From Paramacrobiotus metropolitanus (taxonomy: Eukaryota > Tardigrada > Eutardigrada > Parachela > Macrobiotidae): a stretch of DNA of 64,000 bases. Made by a program: the position numbers and the translations under genes. The notes under the pieces are model-generated. The model ran no database searches. It was not told where the DNA came from and saw nothing but the letters and a program-made list of their open reading frames with translations. The stretch spans positions 558,001-622,000 of the forward strand of contig NW_026570241.1 in assembly GCF_019649055.1 (NCBI RefSeq). The letters are read 5' to 3'. Below are positions 11,871-23,205 of the stretch, piece after piece; the stretch's first letter is position 1, and the number at the start of each line of letters is the position of its first letter.

Positions 11871-14238
11871 TGCACTTTGAATTCAACGGTTATCAGTTGA
11901 TGCGAAACTATCGATCCAGATGGGACTTTCTCCACGCCCAAATGTCACCGCAAATACAAACTTTAAATGTCCAAGATCCTAGGCAATTTATCCTATATGT
12001 AACTGGAACGGCACAAAGTTGTAGCCACACGATCAAGCAGTGTAGACAGTGCTTTGGCAGAGAGTGTCTGCGTATTACCGGCAGAGTCTCGTATTCAAGC
12101 AGGTCAAACTGTCTGTTGGTGAGTACTTGTGAGTTTTGTTTGTCGCAAATACTGACACATCACGATTATATTATACGGTGTCCACTACAAAAAAAGCATG
12201 CGTAATCAATAACTTCAGTACTTTTAGTTTTGCTAATACCAGAAAATGGAGGCACTTCATAAAGGAGACCAGCTAGTCACGCTAACTACATTCCAGCTCA
12301 GGGTAGGTCGTGCCTGTTTTAAGAGGGTTTGCTCACCAAAGCGAGCTTAAATTAGGAGCTTTATGAATAGTATTAAATACTAAATACAAATTACAAGGGT
12401 TTTAAAAAAATAAAGCTGCAAGCCTGCAGATATTACTATGCAGTGGCTAAGTGCAGAATCGGTCTCGTATTTGCAATCTGATATACTGCGGCCTCGCTTG
12501 TGGATTATATAGAAGTACTGGTGATAGGCTGGTAGCGGCAAGAAGTTTCATTGTTTTGATGGTTAAAAATCAGTGAACCCGAGACCTGTTGTTATCTGTA
12601 CATTACCTGTTGCAAGCAAACACTCAAGCACTTTACAAAATGATGGAAGCAGTTCACGCAATGCCGTCTCGTTTGTCAACAATTTTGAAATACCGCTGTG
12701 CGGATAAAATTGAGCTGTAGCAACTTTAGAAAAGGAAATCACGTTTAGTACTAACAGGAAAGCAGTGTTCCAAGCGGTCGGCTTATTATGTCAAGAATTT
12801 TAAAAATACGAGTACATTACCAGCGTCATATTATTTTCTGCACAAGTAATGAGGTAGTATGGCGTTCCACAGCCCCACAGCATCGGGCGTTAATTTAATA
12901 CGCCAGTTTTGGTAGAACGTCTGTTATCAGTTTAACTATACAGTGAAGCTACTCCAAAGTAAGCGAAAACAGCAATACAGTTAACCGCGAAAAAGGCCGT
13001 GATGCATTCGCCTGCTCAGTAATTCCAACGACATACAGCCGCTACCACACCCCTTCTAGTAGAGTAGATCATGGGAACGCCTGCAATAAAACCGACACAT
13101 CGTTTCCGGCTTCAAAGAACCTGTGGATCATACTGAAAGCAAATATTAGAGTAGTTCTTTATTAATAACGACTACCCTTTCGAACCTGGGTGATGTTTGT
13201 GCGCTCTTTCACTGATTCCCCGCTTATACCGCCACCAGCCAACTCCGCAAATACGATACTACAGATAATAAAGTGCTTATCAAAGCGGCACATGCCTATT
13301 ATAGTAATTATATATTAGAAAACTCGAAGCGTCGCAACACCTGGATGTATCCAGAAAACATACAGTACGTTAAAACTTGGCCACCGCTACTAGCATGGGT
13401 GTTAAGTCCAGAGAAATCGAACGGTCACAAGAAATCGACGGGGAACAGGGAATTTTCGCGTTAAATTAAAAATTTGGATTATTTTACTTATAGTAATAAA
13501 GGGGACAGTGTGGCACAGTAACGTACAATGTAGGACTAAATGGTCGCATAGCCCCATACCCAGCATTCTGTACGCAAGCGGTGCAGTGCACTTGTACGAA
13601 ACGGATATTTTGAGCTCAGTCGTACAGTGCACTGCGCTGCATTCGTACTGAATGTGGAGATGTTGGGTATGTGACCATTTTGTCCTAAGCTGTACGTGTA
13701 CGTCGATAATATTCTTTTAATAAAGGGTTGGACAATCAGCTGTTCCTTTGAGCCGCAAAACTTTTATTTTATTGAGCCGCCTCACTGGCTTTGGCCAGCA
13801 GGAAGATACCATTTATACCGACTTGCTCACACCTCTGTGACTCCTTCAAAGCTTGCAGTTAGTTAAGCAGGTAGCACAGTAATGCTTCTTCATTCAGGCC
13901 TGTTTCACCAACTTCTAGTTTTAGCCAAACCGCAAAGGAGTCCCGCTTTTTTGCTTTGCTTATTTTTCTGTAGGAGTGTTTCTTAATTCTTAATACTTCT
14001 GTTTCTTGAACTAAAACGCCAGGTTTAATTTGAATACGTGGCACAACGAACTACGTACAGGAAACTTTTGCTAAACGGTACGTTGATCAACGATTACAGA
14101 ATCGAAAGGACAATCTCTTCTAAAATCATCTAAAATGAGGTCATAGTACAGTACACTAGCTTTATAAAATGAAAGGAGTGGTACGGTGCTAGTTGTATCA
14201 TACTCTGTACACGGAAAGTACGATATAAAATAAGCATC
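11871..14238. other. Gene-poor intergenic stretch (left)
   Basis: Between the SMYD start and astacin-4. No exon with a recognisable domain on either strand. The sequence is conserved in the right arm (54,140-56,338) except for the 169-bp MITE insertion at 13,524. The length and mirrored conservation reflect the arm duplication, not demonstrated function. Confidence 0.45.
13526..13692. mobile_element. Foldback MITE with TA target duplication, left arm only
   Basis: This 167-bp block is absent from the right arm, where the intact site reads CGTACACGTACGTTACTG at about 54,676-54,693. It is flanked by TA on both sides (13,524-13,525 and 13,693-13,694). The ends are inverted: CAATGTAGGACTAAATGGTC at the left, and the complement of the right end reads CAGCTTAGGACAAAATGGTC. 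The inverted similarity continues inward (GCAGTGCAC ... GTGCACTGC), so nearly the whole element can fold back. TA duplication with ends starting CA fits a Tc1/mariner-type non-autonomous element. No coding sequence. Confidence 0.85.
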
Positions 14239-14443
14239 GGACCTACGTAAGTACTATTTTTCTAACGCCACATGATTAGGTATTTTGTGCGTATACTCGT
14301 ACTGTATTTACAGTTAGTACTGTATTTACAGTTAGCTGGTACTGTTACAGTTAGCTGGTACTGGGACCTACGTAAGTACTATTTTTCTAACGCCACATGA
14401 TTAGGTATTTTGTGCGTATACTCGTACTGTATTTACAGTTAGC
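14239..14443. repeat. Tandem duplication carrying the astacin-4 signal exon (left)
   Basis: About 80 bp starting GGACCTACGTAAGTAC occurs at 14,239 and again at 14,364 (spacing 125 bp). Between the copies are shorter direct repeats of TACTGTATTTACAGTTAG and GTTAGCTGGTACTG. Both copies contain the same ATG with the hydrophobic start MIRYFVRILVLYLQL. Only the second has a phase-compatible donor leading into astacin-4. The right arm has the same duplication at 53,936-54,138, so it predates the arm duplication. Confidence 0.85.
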
Positions 14444-15803
14444 TGGTATAAACAACATGCACCAAAACATGTCGCTAACATCTTTCAGGTTTTGGATATT
14501 ATGCTGCTTCATCCACTGCGCCAAACCAGCCAGCTGCGCCAAGCTACCACAAGGTTTGTCCGAAAAGAGATTATGATTTAACGTTGTCATTTGATTTGAG
14601 ATTAGAAGACGTCTGGATTGGTTTTGCAAAACTTCCGGCACAACCGTTTACTTCTACGATTAAGCCAACAACTGATTTCCGCAGTTAAGATGGAAGAGTA
14701 ATTGGCTGCTTATACATTCTGACTGCTAAATGTTGTGCAAGAAACCTTCTGCAGGCTGGAAAAGCCGGATACATTCCTCGATTTTGGAGGCTGATGAATC
14801 CCTAACCGGAAATGATATCATTTGGAATGAGGACGCTTCCGGACATATGGCTGCACACGGGAACGAAAGCGGGCAGATGTACAGTTACAGTTACTGGCCG
14901 AACACCGGAAAATGTGTTCCTTACTTGATACATCCAGAGTTCGGTAAAGCTGCGTAAAAAATTGAAATACTGTGAACAAGTACATTGTACAAAAGGCTTG
15001 GTTACTACTCTAGTATATGAACCGGTGCGGTCTGTTAGTTGTGGGCTTCTCTGATCTTTCGGCTAGGAATGTTAGCTCATCACCGCCACACTTAAGATTG
15101 AGTGCTTTCGCTGTTTAGATAGCAGAGCTCGAAGGCTTATTACGGATGCGCTGCGCACGATAGAACGGCGAACCGACAACTGTTTAAATTTCAAAATTCG
15201 CTCTGATGAGAAAGAGTACATTGGATTTTTTCCCGGAAGGGGGTACGCTAAAGGCGGCTAAACACTACAGTCAACCTTTAATAATCCATCCAGATATGCC
15301 GCGATATCGATTAATTTTGCAGATGTAATTCACAAGTTGGGAGAGTTCCCGGAAGTGTAACACACATTAAACTTGGCAGCCGCTGCATGGCAGAAGGTAT
15401 TATTTTGCACGAAATTCTCCACGCGCTAGGCTTTTACCACGAACAAAACCGTCCCGATCGGGATGATTACGTGCAAGTGTTTGTCGACCATATTCAGCCC
15501 GGAATGTACAACATGAATTACCGTATCTTGCCCAATATGTCGACACACGGGGTGCAGTACGACTTCGACTCCATTCTGCACTATTCCCCTTTCGAATTCG
15601 CCATCAGCCGGAAACGGCCAGCAATGTTGCCGCGATTCGGGAAAGACAAGATGATTGGTCAGCGCAGACGGCTGAGTAGCCAGGATGAGACCAAAATCAA
15701 GAAAGCGTACGGCTGCATCGATGAAAACTTTGAGAAAGTGCCGCAGACGCCTGCAGTGTGCAGGGACAGTGCAGGTGCAGTGTCCGTTGATGTAGATATT
15801 TGA
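14397..15803 (+). CDS. Secreted astacin metalloprotease (astacin-4, left copy, intact)
   Basis: Four exons: 14397-14445, 14755-14943, 15128-15242, 15323-15803, 277 codons plus stop. The first exon encodes the short signal MIRYFVRILVLYLQLAG, with the donor GTATAA in the phase the next exon needs. Exon 2 holds the propeptide and the start of the catalytic domain (YWPNTGKCVPYLIHPEFG), exon 3 the part equivalent to RTIERRTDNC, and exon 4 the zinc site HEILHALGFYHE (about 147-158) with SILHY in place of the usual SxMHY. It ends KVPQTPAVCRDSAG plus a short tail. No GH16-like or LysM domain. Likely extracellular peptidase. The right copy has lost exons 2, 3 and the zinc site by deletion. Confidence 0.8.
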
Positions 15804-16331
15804 TCTGCTAAACATTGTAGCTTCAATAAATTGTACGTTGCAAAACTAAGGGCATCACAAGGACCCGCGTTCTTGCTCAAGCGGATTATTATTCTTACTC
15901 AAGCGGATTATAATTGCAGGAAACGAAGCCAGTTCGTTTAGGATTACTGCTACTTCGGATCGCAGTACTACGACAATGAAGAGTAGCACGAGAAAACGTA
16001 CTACAACCACAGAATCGCCTCCAAACTTAGGTACTCGCACGATTCTCCGTTTTACATACTAAAATCCTTGCAGTTTTTGGTTGTCAGCGCAACACAGTTA
16101 AGGAGCCTTTTTGGCGTTGAAATAGCTACTACAGAGAAATTCGTTGTCTCGCTGCCGCTTACGCAAACTGGATCTAAGAACAGGCAAAGAAAAGATCATT
16201 AATGTGGACTTCCTGCCTAGGTTATGCGCCAGCCAGTTTACAAAGCAGCGGAAACATTTTTAACGGACCGGTTCGCGGTGTTGGTAAGCGAGAATGTATA
16301 TGAAAAATTCCTACGGTTGTCTCAAAAATGT

Positions 16332-16600
16332 CTTTGTTTAGATGTGTCATGCACAGTCTTGTGTACCACCTGGTGGCTGTGTACTATCGCCAACATTGAA
16401 AACCCACGGACATGCGGAGGTCAGCCACCTCGTTGCAACTGCAATGAATTTGCTTTCGGCTGAAACACCTTGCCTTGGGAGGAGAATGCGCGTACGGAGC
16501 AAACCGATTTTATGCCTTATGGTGCCATTAAGAAGCAACAAAACGGAATTACGTACACTCATTCGCTTGGGGAATCCGTAAACGTAAGCGTAAATACATA
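16332..16600 (+). other. Decayed Cys-rich exon downstream of astacin-4 (left)
   Basis: After a possible acceptor (TTTGTTTAG), one frame reads a Cys/Trp-rich stretch (CTTWWLC, RTCGGQPPRCNCNEF), then a stop, then continues open through MPYGAIKKQQNGITYTHSLG. The position, downstream of an astacin, and the Cys/Trp content recall the C-terminal module of astacin-3. The right arm has the same stop plus an extra A in a run, which shifts the later part. I read it as a lost or alternative C-terminal module; weak. Confidence 0.3.
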
Positions 16601-17560
16601 GACGTGGGAAACAGTAGATTTTCTTTCTCGGTTTTATTTGATTACATGTAGAGGGTGTTCGTTAATTGTTGTGAGTTACGATTGCGTATGTTTTGCAAAC
16701 TGATTGTATGTAGAAGTTTCTTTTACAGTTTTATCGTAATACGCAATACGGTAGTGCTTTGCTGTGTGAGTAAGGACGCTAAACAGTTAAATTTAAGATT
16801 TCACAGTCTTAATAGTAAGTACTACAGATCTGTACAAATCATGGATTAAATTCAGTACTTGCGACTATGGACACGCGTACCAGCAAGGTTTCTGTTTCTT
16901 AAACTGCAACATGTTTCTTGCAGTGCTTATGTAGGCTTGCTGTAAATAGCGAGTATTTTTATTTTAAATAATGTTTGGTAACTAGGCCATTATTGTTTTC
17001 GGTCGTAAGATACCACATAAACGTTTAATTAATTTTGTTGGTCGTTTTACACGCTTGCGTTAACTTCATAATAGGAGTGGTCTATAATGGCATGTAACCA
17101 TTTCTTTAGTATGAAAATCGTATTGTTTGGACGCGAATGCGATTGTTATTGTTATCACCAGTATCTTTAAACACTGCTGTAGAAGAATGTAGCCCGAGAA
17201 ACTTTTCTCGTTTTTTGTTCGCCATTAACATATCAGTGATCGCCAAAGACATGCTCTTTAGTTTAATAGAATACCTAAACTTACATCGGGAGGCATAGAG
17301 TTTCGGTTAAAAATCTCTAAAGTCTTCTACTGTAGTAATAAGATTGTTCCTTTTGGCAGAGGTTCTGGTCAGCAGACTCAGCATCAATCGGTATATTATG
17401 TCGGTTGGATGGGGTGGCTTGAATTAAGGTGCCGCAATTGAGGGCGTTCCAGTTTCAGTTTAAGCTACACATAAACGTAAAAGAAACATACTTGTACTTA
17501 TAACGAAATGCGACAGATTATTCACTGCATCACCTACCGTATCGTTAGCCGGACCATCGT
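16601..17560. other. Intergenic, no gene recognised (left)
   Basis: Lies between the 3' sides of astacin-4 and the neuroglian-like gene, which converge. ORFs such as 16,655-16,849 are conserved in the right arm only because the whole arm is. No domain or splice pattern supports coding. Confidence 0.4.
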
Positions 17561-19595
17561 CTAGGGTTTGTCCGGGTTGTCCGATGTTCTGGTCGGTCGA
17601 TCTTTGTCTCCCTGATTTTTGTGTGGTACGTCCGGAAGCGTAGTGCATGTATCATGAGCGGGCGCACTTACATTACTCGGTCCAAAATTGTTTCGTGCAA
17701 TTACTCGGAACGTGTAGTTCATACCTCTGCAAAACATTTAAAGGTTTTCCTGAAAATACCCCGCTAAATACTACGCAAATCGATTCTATCATGCAGCATA
17801 CTGCGAACAACGCTGTTGCTGAAAACCAACTCAAATTATTTTTCTTTTCTACAATGTACAAATTATTCTCTGCTCGTATGAACGATGTTTGACAAAAAGA
17901 TGCAAATCGGCCAGCCGGTCCGCGGTGCAAAAATTTGAAAATCATGTAAATCAAGTCAAACTGTGCAACAGGAACGCAGCCATTGCGCATCGCATCATCT
18001 GCTGGACTGAGTGCGAAAAGAGTAACGCTTGCATGCGCAGCCAGGCTTAAGACGGATCTTGTGCTTCGTGCAGTACTGTACTTGTACATTATACGCACTT
18101 CGTCCTGTACATTATTACTGTATTATACAAATGTTAAATCTCAAGGTCGCTACTGCAGCAATCGACGGCTCGCCGCTACGGCGTACACGTGCCAACCATT
18201 TCTAAATACACTTACGTGTGACTGGGGGCCACTGATCTCGATAAATCAGCGGGAGAAATATCACCCTGAAGATACTCATATTTCTGGACACCATCTTGAA
18301 ACTGAAAGGTCGCGGTGTAACTGATGGTGTATGCAACTATCGGATCACGATTATCCCCATTGGGTTCCCACGACACAGTGGCGCTGCGTTCATGACACTG
18401 AACTCGAACGTTTACTGGCGGGTTTGGGACATCCCTAACCAGCAGCTCGGCACTAGCTTCCACGTGATCCAAGCGCGTTCGTGCAGTACACGTGTATTTG
18501 TTATTGTCCATCTCATTAAGACGGGATATCGTTAGACTGTTGTCGTAATTCTGCACTATTCGTTCGCTGAGTTGGATTGGTTCGCTTCCGTGTGTCCACT
18601 CAAGTTTCACTTTCAAACTGGGATCACCGCTAGCCGAGCAGTGAAACGTCACATATTCCCCGACTTCCCGTATTTTGTCTTCGGGAGGCGTCGTTATAGT
18701 AGTTCTCCCTTTAATTTCACCGACAGTCGTTTCAGTATGTATACGTAATATACGAGTAAATACAAATTGCAATGGTCAAGCTTGTTACTTTTAATTTCGA
18801 GCCAGCCAGAAGCGGACTGGGCTGCATAGCGATTCATCGCTTGGCACGTGTAGTTTCCAGTGTCGGCGATAGTGGTACCATTGATGATTAAATTTCCATC
18901 GGTTTCCACCCTATATATACGGAAAACCTCTGAAAAACGCGTACTTCCGTTCAAAACATTTTGTGCGTAATTCATGCCGGGGTGGAGGAAATTCCTCGTC
19001 GTATGCATTTCCGTCTAACTTTTATCGCGCGTATAGAAAAGTTTAGATTACTCGAAGATGCACATACGATGAAATTTTATTGTATATCGACAGATCGTCG
19101 AGAACCTGTCCATCCTTTATCCATTTGACCATCGGTCGTGGCTTGCCAGAAGCCCGGCATTTAAGGGTGACTTGTACACCTTCAACGGCTTCCGTGAGTG
19201 CACCAGGGGGCTCAATTATAGCAGCTTCAAATCCGTCGTCGCTATCTACGAGTGCATGTCTTTTCACCAGATTTGATCTTCCTCTCTGTGCTTTTCATTA
19301 CAGCCGTGTTTGCAAGGAAGAATGCAAGAAGCATTCTACTTATCTCACGGTGTCTGTATCATTCTGTAGTTTCATAATTGACGCCAATTAATACTTATAG
19401 TTATACGTACTTGATGATGGGGAATGCAATTTATAGCTTTCGCTAAAAGCTGATCTAATGCAACATAAATTTCAAATTTCCGCCAACGTATGGCTTACCT
19501 GAGGCACCTCCTGACGTCGAGTGCAAGCCGCTGATTATGGAAAGCCTAGAATATAGGCAACAAAAGAAAAATAGCGATACGAGTAATTGCGCCAT
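17561..19595 (-). CDS. Short secreted neuroglian/L1-like protein, Ig-Ig-FN3 (left copy, intact)
   Basis: Five exons: 19595-19499, 19245-19068, 18910-18789, 18708-18216, 17726-17561, 351 residues. Exon 1 encodes a signal peptide (MAQLLVSLFFFCCLYSRLS). Exons 2-3 form the first Ig domain (LKCRASGKPRP, WIKDG, then DTGNYTCQAMN). Exon 4 holds a second Ig domain (VTFHCSASGDPSLKVKLEW, YTCTART) and most of an FN3 domain (DVPNPPVNVRVQC, VSWEPNGDNRDPIVAYTIS). Exon 5 completes FN3 (NYTFRVIARNNFGPSN, TCTTLPDVPHKN) and stops soon after. Family members normally have six Ig and about five FN3 domains and a membrane segment. This one is much shorter, so either a secreted paralogue or a captured internal fragment with a new signal exon. 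Confidence 0.75.
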
Positions 19596-20177
19596 CTCAA
19601 GTACTAAAACAGATGCGGCTTGGATTGAGCTGAACTTCTTTTTTTAGAAGCAATCTTGTATCGGACCGAGACAAAAAATTGCAAAACTGCCACTACGCAG
19701 TTTTGTAACTTGAGTAGTTGTTTCGAATATATAGGCCCTGCTGTGGAGCTTAAGCGTTGACATTTAGGAGTACGCTATTTCTGATTTCCGGTAGCGATTG
19801 CTCGCTCGGTGGCATGATAAAAAATTTCGATAACCTCCGCAGCAGTCTCAGGATAATTATCTGCTAGCCACGGTCAGAACGGTGCATTTTGGTAGCTGTA
19901 CGCAAGTTATGCAGCACCGTCTGTGCGTAAACTTATAGTGGTTTCAGCAAGTGCCGGCTGCTTTTTTCAGTTTTATGTTGCATCTCTAGCATAGCACCAT
20001 GCAGTGATTTGGTTAATTCATGTTTATAACCGTGAGAAAACCCAACGTTTGAACGAGTTGCTTAACCCTCCAACGCTCACTACCCGAAGGGGTGAGTGTT
20101 TCTTTGTGAAAACTTGGATTTCCCGATGAAAAAATTCAATTAAGAAAGGGAATCTTTTGTGTGCCTGTACTGACCAT

Positions 20178-20196
20178 AGGTCACCGGCGGTGACCT
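20178..20196. promoter_or_regulatory. 19-bp palindrome with two AGGTCA half-sites
   Basis: AGGTCACCGGCGGTGACCT is a palindrome with 9-bp arms around one central base. The outer six bases on each side are the nuclear-receptor half-site AGGTCA in inverted orientation with seven bases between. It sits inside the piggyBac-like element, so it may be part of the transposon end structure rather than a hormone-response site. Confidence 0.3.
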
Positions 20197-20429
20197 GGGT
20201 GTTTAGCAACACCAATGGGCGTAGACGGTCCTAATCGTGAAAACCTTTAATTCTGTAATAATTCGACGAACAACAACTGACCAAAACAAAAACGTCCATC
20301 GTATAGTCCATAAAGAGGACATCAAAACAAGGGTATTGCAGTGGTCAGTAAACTGAGCACTGGTCAGCAAAATTTGAAAAATAAAAGAAACGGTTTTCTG
20401 CATGATGTAGTAATTGGTGAACAACTGGA

Positions 20430-20580
20430 CACAACAACTACAGCGCTTTTCAACAATCGTATTCTCAAAATAACCATTACGTTTCTTATAACATATCGCG
20501 TAACAATCTTTATGCCACGCCGAGCGGCCTTTACACCATGCGTGCAGGCACTTTTCATGGATGTTGCCCATGTGTTTGCA
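20430..20580 (-). pseudogene. Cys-rich stretch, possible piggyBac transposase C-terminus
   Basis: The minus strand reads DVRCKHMGNIHEKCLHAWC, then a second part with CYAIC and CSCC: about eight Cys and several His in 50 residues. piggyBac transposases end in a Cys/His zinc-binding domain next to the 3' terminal repeat, and this stretch lies about 400 bp from the 20,062 end in the right orientation. Spacing does not match the family consensus exactly and no catalytic core is readable upstream. A small secreted Cys-rich peptide is the alternative; no signal peptide was found. Confidence 0.3.
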
Positions 20581-21531
20581 TCGGACATCAGCGAGGACGG
20601 TCCATTAGCACGTGCGGTAGTGATGCGCAGAAGCTCACATCAGTAGTTCTGGAAGCAGCAGCCGGCGTCATGAACGCAGCATCGGCCGGAAGTTATTAGT
20701 ACACCTGGCGCAAGGGTCACTGCTAACTGCCTGCTATATGTTTATTGGTGTCATCCACGGCTACAGGAGACTGACGTATTGTTTTTCTGCACACCTTCAC
20801 CGCTATAAGGTCCGGTTGGTGTAAACTGCAGTAGATCGCAAGAGGCGCAAGGCCGACTGCAGGATTGTCATGCCGATTAGTGGTAATGCGCTACTGCAGA
20901 TTACGAAACATGGCTGCCACGCTCTTTCATCTTGAAGGTTTCGTTGTCCAGAAACAACCACCGATTAGTTCGTTTGACGGTCATAGCCGACCGCCCAGGG
21001 TGCCGCTCAACTAAAGCGTTTTTGTAAGAGTTTCGGCCAGCAGAACAATGTGGAGCATGTTAGAAGTCCGAGCCCACAAGGCCTTATCGGATTTACATAA
21101 TCATAACAATGTCGTAATTGCGCCCGCCCGTATTTCAGGACCATACATGCCCAATGGTGTCTGCACGCAACACGAGTTTTCGATGGACTGTGGCCATCCA
21201 CTGTTTAACTTTCAGAACCGCTGCTTGTTACTACTTAATAAAGCATTAATGATAGTACATTACTGAATTATCTCAGATTAATTGACTCAGTTACTAAGTA
21301 GTTAATTAGCAGGGCCTTCGGGAGGTCAGAAAGTTCTAAATTAGCGACTTTCGCGACCTCGTGGTTCTGGAGGGACTTAAGATTCCAGTCAGGTTTGTTT
21401 TTTCATTGTTGCTGTAAGGTCTCGTAACGCTAATTACGCTATCAGATACCGATTAATTGTTGTTGTTCATTAACAAAAACATTTTGAAGGCGCTGTTGCG
21501 CCCCAACACCAATGGGCGTCAGCGGGTTAAA

Positions 21532-23205
21532 GAGCGCAGATTGTGCCGAAGCGAGGCGCATGCCAGTGTTGAGGAAGTGCTTTACAAGCACGGCTATCAG
21601 TATGTCGCATATTTAGGACTGCGGAAAAAGCGGGCAGCGCAAAATATTGGAATTTATTGTGCTAATCAAGGACAGAAATCTGAGTGGCCATATCAGGTTC
21701 AAAGCAATAAAGGTCACCCGCTGCTGTGGATAACTAAAGGTAGGCTTTCATCAGTTTTTAACTGCTTTCGCGCTTTTATATATAGATGTGTCTGCTTGTA
21801 CTGTCGTTCATAAACAACTGCTTCTGCTTAGTGCAAATTAAATACTCGTACTGAAATTATTTTTAATTATCGTATTCGTTTTACAAATACATAGTTAGCT
21901 ACTGAGTAGTCATGTAATTTATTGTATTCGTGTAGTAACGCAACAAGCCGTGGACCGTAATAACTTTTCCGTGGAAATGCAGATTGCACGGGATTACTTA
22001 CAAACCAAGATTCCGACTAAGCATAGTACTACCCCTACTCTGGCCCGCACCCAATCCGGAAAGAAGATCCATCCTGCGCCGCAATTTGTATGCTAATGAG
22101 GGCGAAATTAACAGAGTGTCTAGATCCAATGATATATATAGCAGCGTTAAGTTGCGTGTAAAATGGCTGCTGTATTGCAGGATAGAGCGATTCCAAAAAG
22201 AGATGAGCTGTCGTTAACGCAGCTGGCCAGCGAACTGAGCGTTATGGGGCATAAGCTAATGGCGGTAAAGTGGCGGCTCAATTCTTTGTAAATTGGTGCT
22301 TAAGGACAGGGACAGTTGTATGAACTTGTATCGTATCATAAGGAAATTGTGTGTCCGTGTTATACCGTAGAATGGGTTTATGGATTCGGCCACGCAGGAG
22401 TTCCAACAAGCCAAAAACCTACTGGAGGCCGAAATGGCCAAGAAACAGTCCAAGAAACGACAGAAAATGTTGGTACTTTTGCTGAATAACTTAGCATTTC
22501 TGCACTTGCAGCTGAACAACATGGACGACGCTAAGCAGTCGGCCGAACGAGTACTCGAAATGGAAGCCGCCAATGTGAAAGCCTTGCTCGCACGCAGTTT
22601 AGTAAGTCACGATAATGTTCTTGGCATCGTGAAAATCAGTTTTACGATATTGTGATTTTATGCGAAAGGCTAATTTTCAACTGGACAATTATCACGATTC
22701 CCGGCGGGACTTATGCCATCTGGTGGAACTGCAAACTGACCGGAAAGATATTGCCGTGCTCCTGCAAATTATGGAGCTTGCAATTACGTACCGCAATGTC
22801 ACACGCAGCCAACACAGCAACGATGATCGCAAAGACAACAAGTTCTGGTCAATTCTACCGGATCTGATTAAAGGCATCCGGAAGGACGTCAAAGATGCCG
22901 CGCGCGAAGAACCTCATCGCAAAGATGTGGCGCTTCTGTTAACGATGGTTAACATTCTGGATGACGCGGTGAAAGAGGTAGTGCAGATGGTATCCCAGAA
23001 ATCCATCAAAGGCCTGGCGCAGGTGCTGCTGGAAAGGAGCGACCGGGACGATTTTCTCGTGCCGGTTGGATGGCTGAATGTCGTCCTGCAGGCTACCAAC
23101 GATATTATTCGCTTTGGAAAGGACTGGCTGTTGGAGCGGGATGCTGTGGGTTTAACATTGAGGATGTTGGGATTGGTTATTGCGGCGAAACGCGCATTTC
23201 TCTAA
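21532..23205 (+). CDS. TPR-repeat protein, 5' end cut by the piggyBac-like element
   Basis: Exons: 21,532 (or earlier)-21739, 21936-22087, 22181-22264, 22371-22601, 22669-23205, in phase throughout. The N-terminal part (LYKHGYQYVAYLGLRKKRA, then QQAVDRNNFSVEMQ) matches no family I know. From exon 3 onward TPR-type helices appear (LLNNLAFLHLQLNNMDDAKQ, ERVLEMEAANVKALLARS, FQLDNYHDSRRDL), followed by a charged helical C-terminus. The first exon has no ATG: its open frame runs back into the transposon end and only reaches TTG codons. The original 5' end is therefore lost or lies beyond the element. Translation could alternatively begin at ATG 22,163, which would make the 5' exons non-coding. Probably a cytoplasmic co-chaperone-like adaptor, by inference only. 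Confidence 0.6.

Larger units (their letters stand above)
4243..20065. repeat. Left arm of the large inverted repeat
   Basis: The reverse complement of this stretch matches 49,282-64,000 almost base for base, including introns and intergenic DNA. Fixed pairs: 20,062 with 49,285; 19,595 with 49,752; 15,803 with 53,558; 11,870 with 56,339; 6,191 with 61,986; 5,303 with 62,878. Coordinate sums change only at a few indels. By eye, similarity is highest around 9.4-17.5 kb and lower in 4.2-8.9 kb and the neuroglian exons. The inner limit is the TTAA at 20,062-20,065; the outer limit is not visible because the right arm runs off the window. Confidence 0.95.
20062..21531 (-). mobile_element. Decayed piggyBac-like element at the inner end of the left arm
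   Basis: Begins TTAACCCTCCAACGCTCAC at 20,062; its other end, read inward on the complement, is TTAACCCGCTGACGCCCATT (21,531). TTAA target sites, a CCC start and the shared ACGC-CA subterminal pattern are typical of piggyBac elements. Each end also has a small hairpin (CTCAC...GTGAG; GGCGC-TGTT-GCGCC). At about 1.47 kb it is shorter than autonomous members. The minus strand carries possible transposase scraps (KMKERGSHVS near 20.9 kb, a Cys-rich tail near 20.5 kb) with many stops. A copy of the right-end motif CAACACCAATGGGCGT also occurs internally at 20,207. Confidence 0.7.

Noticed and set aside
13273-13464. Astacin fragment (YPENIQ string) in a 63-codon ORF
   Set aside because: Only six residues resemble the astacin VYPENIQ region; flanking residues do not match.
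14239-14443. CRISPR-like or satellite array
   Set aside because: Only two copies, with coding content and no regular spacers; a simple tandem duplication in animal DNA.
18296-18535. ORFs opposite the neuroglian exons, also seen in the right arm
   Set aside because: They are antisense shadows; conservation follows from the arm duplication.
20430-20580. Defensin-like (CSab) peptide on the minus strand
   Set aside because: It has C-x3-C and C-x-C, but the spacing is wrong, no signal peptide is visible, and it lies inside a piggyBac-like element at the place expected for the transposase Cys-rich tail.
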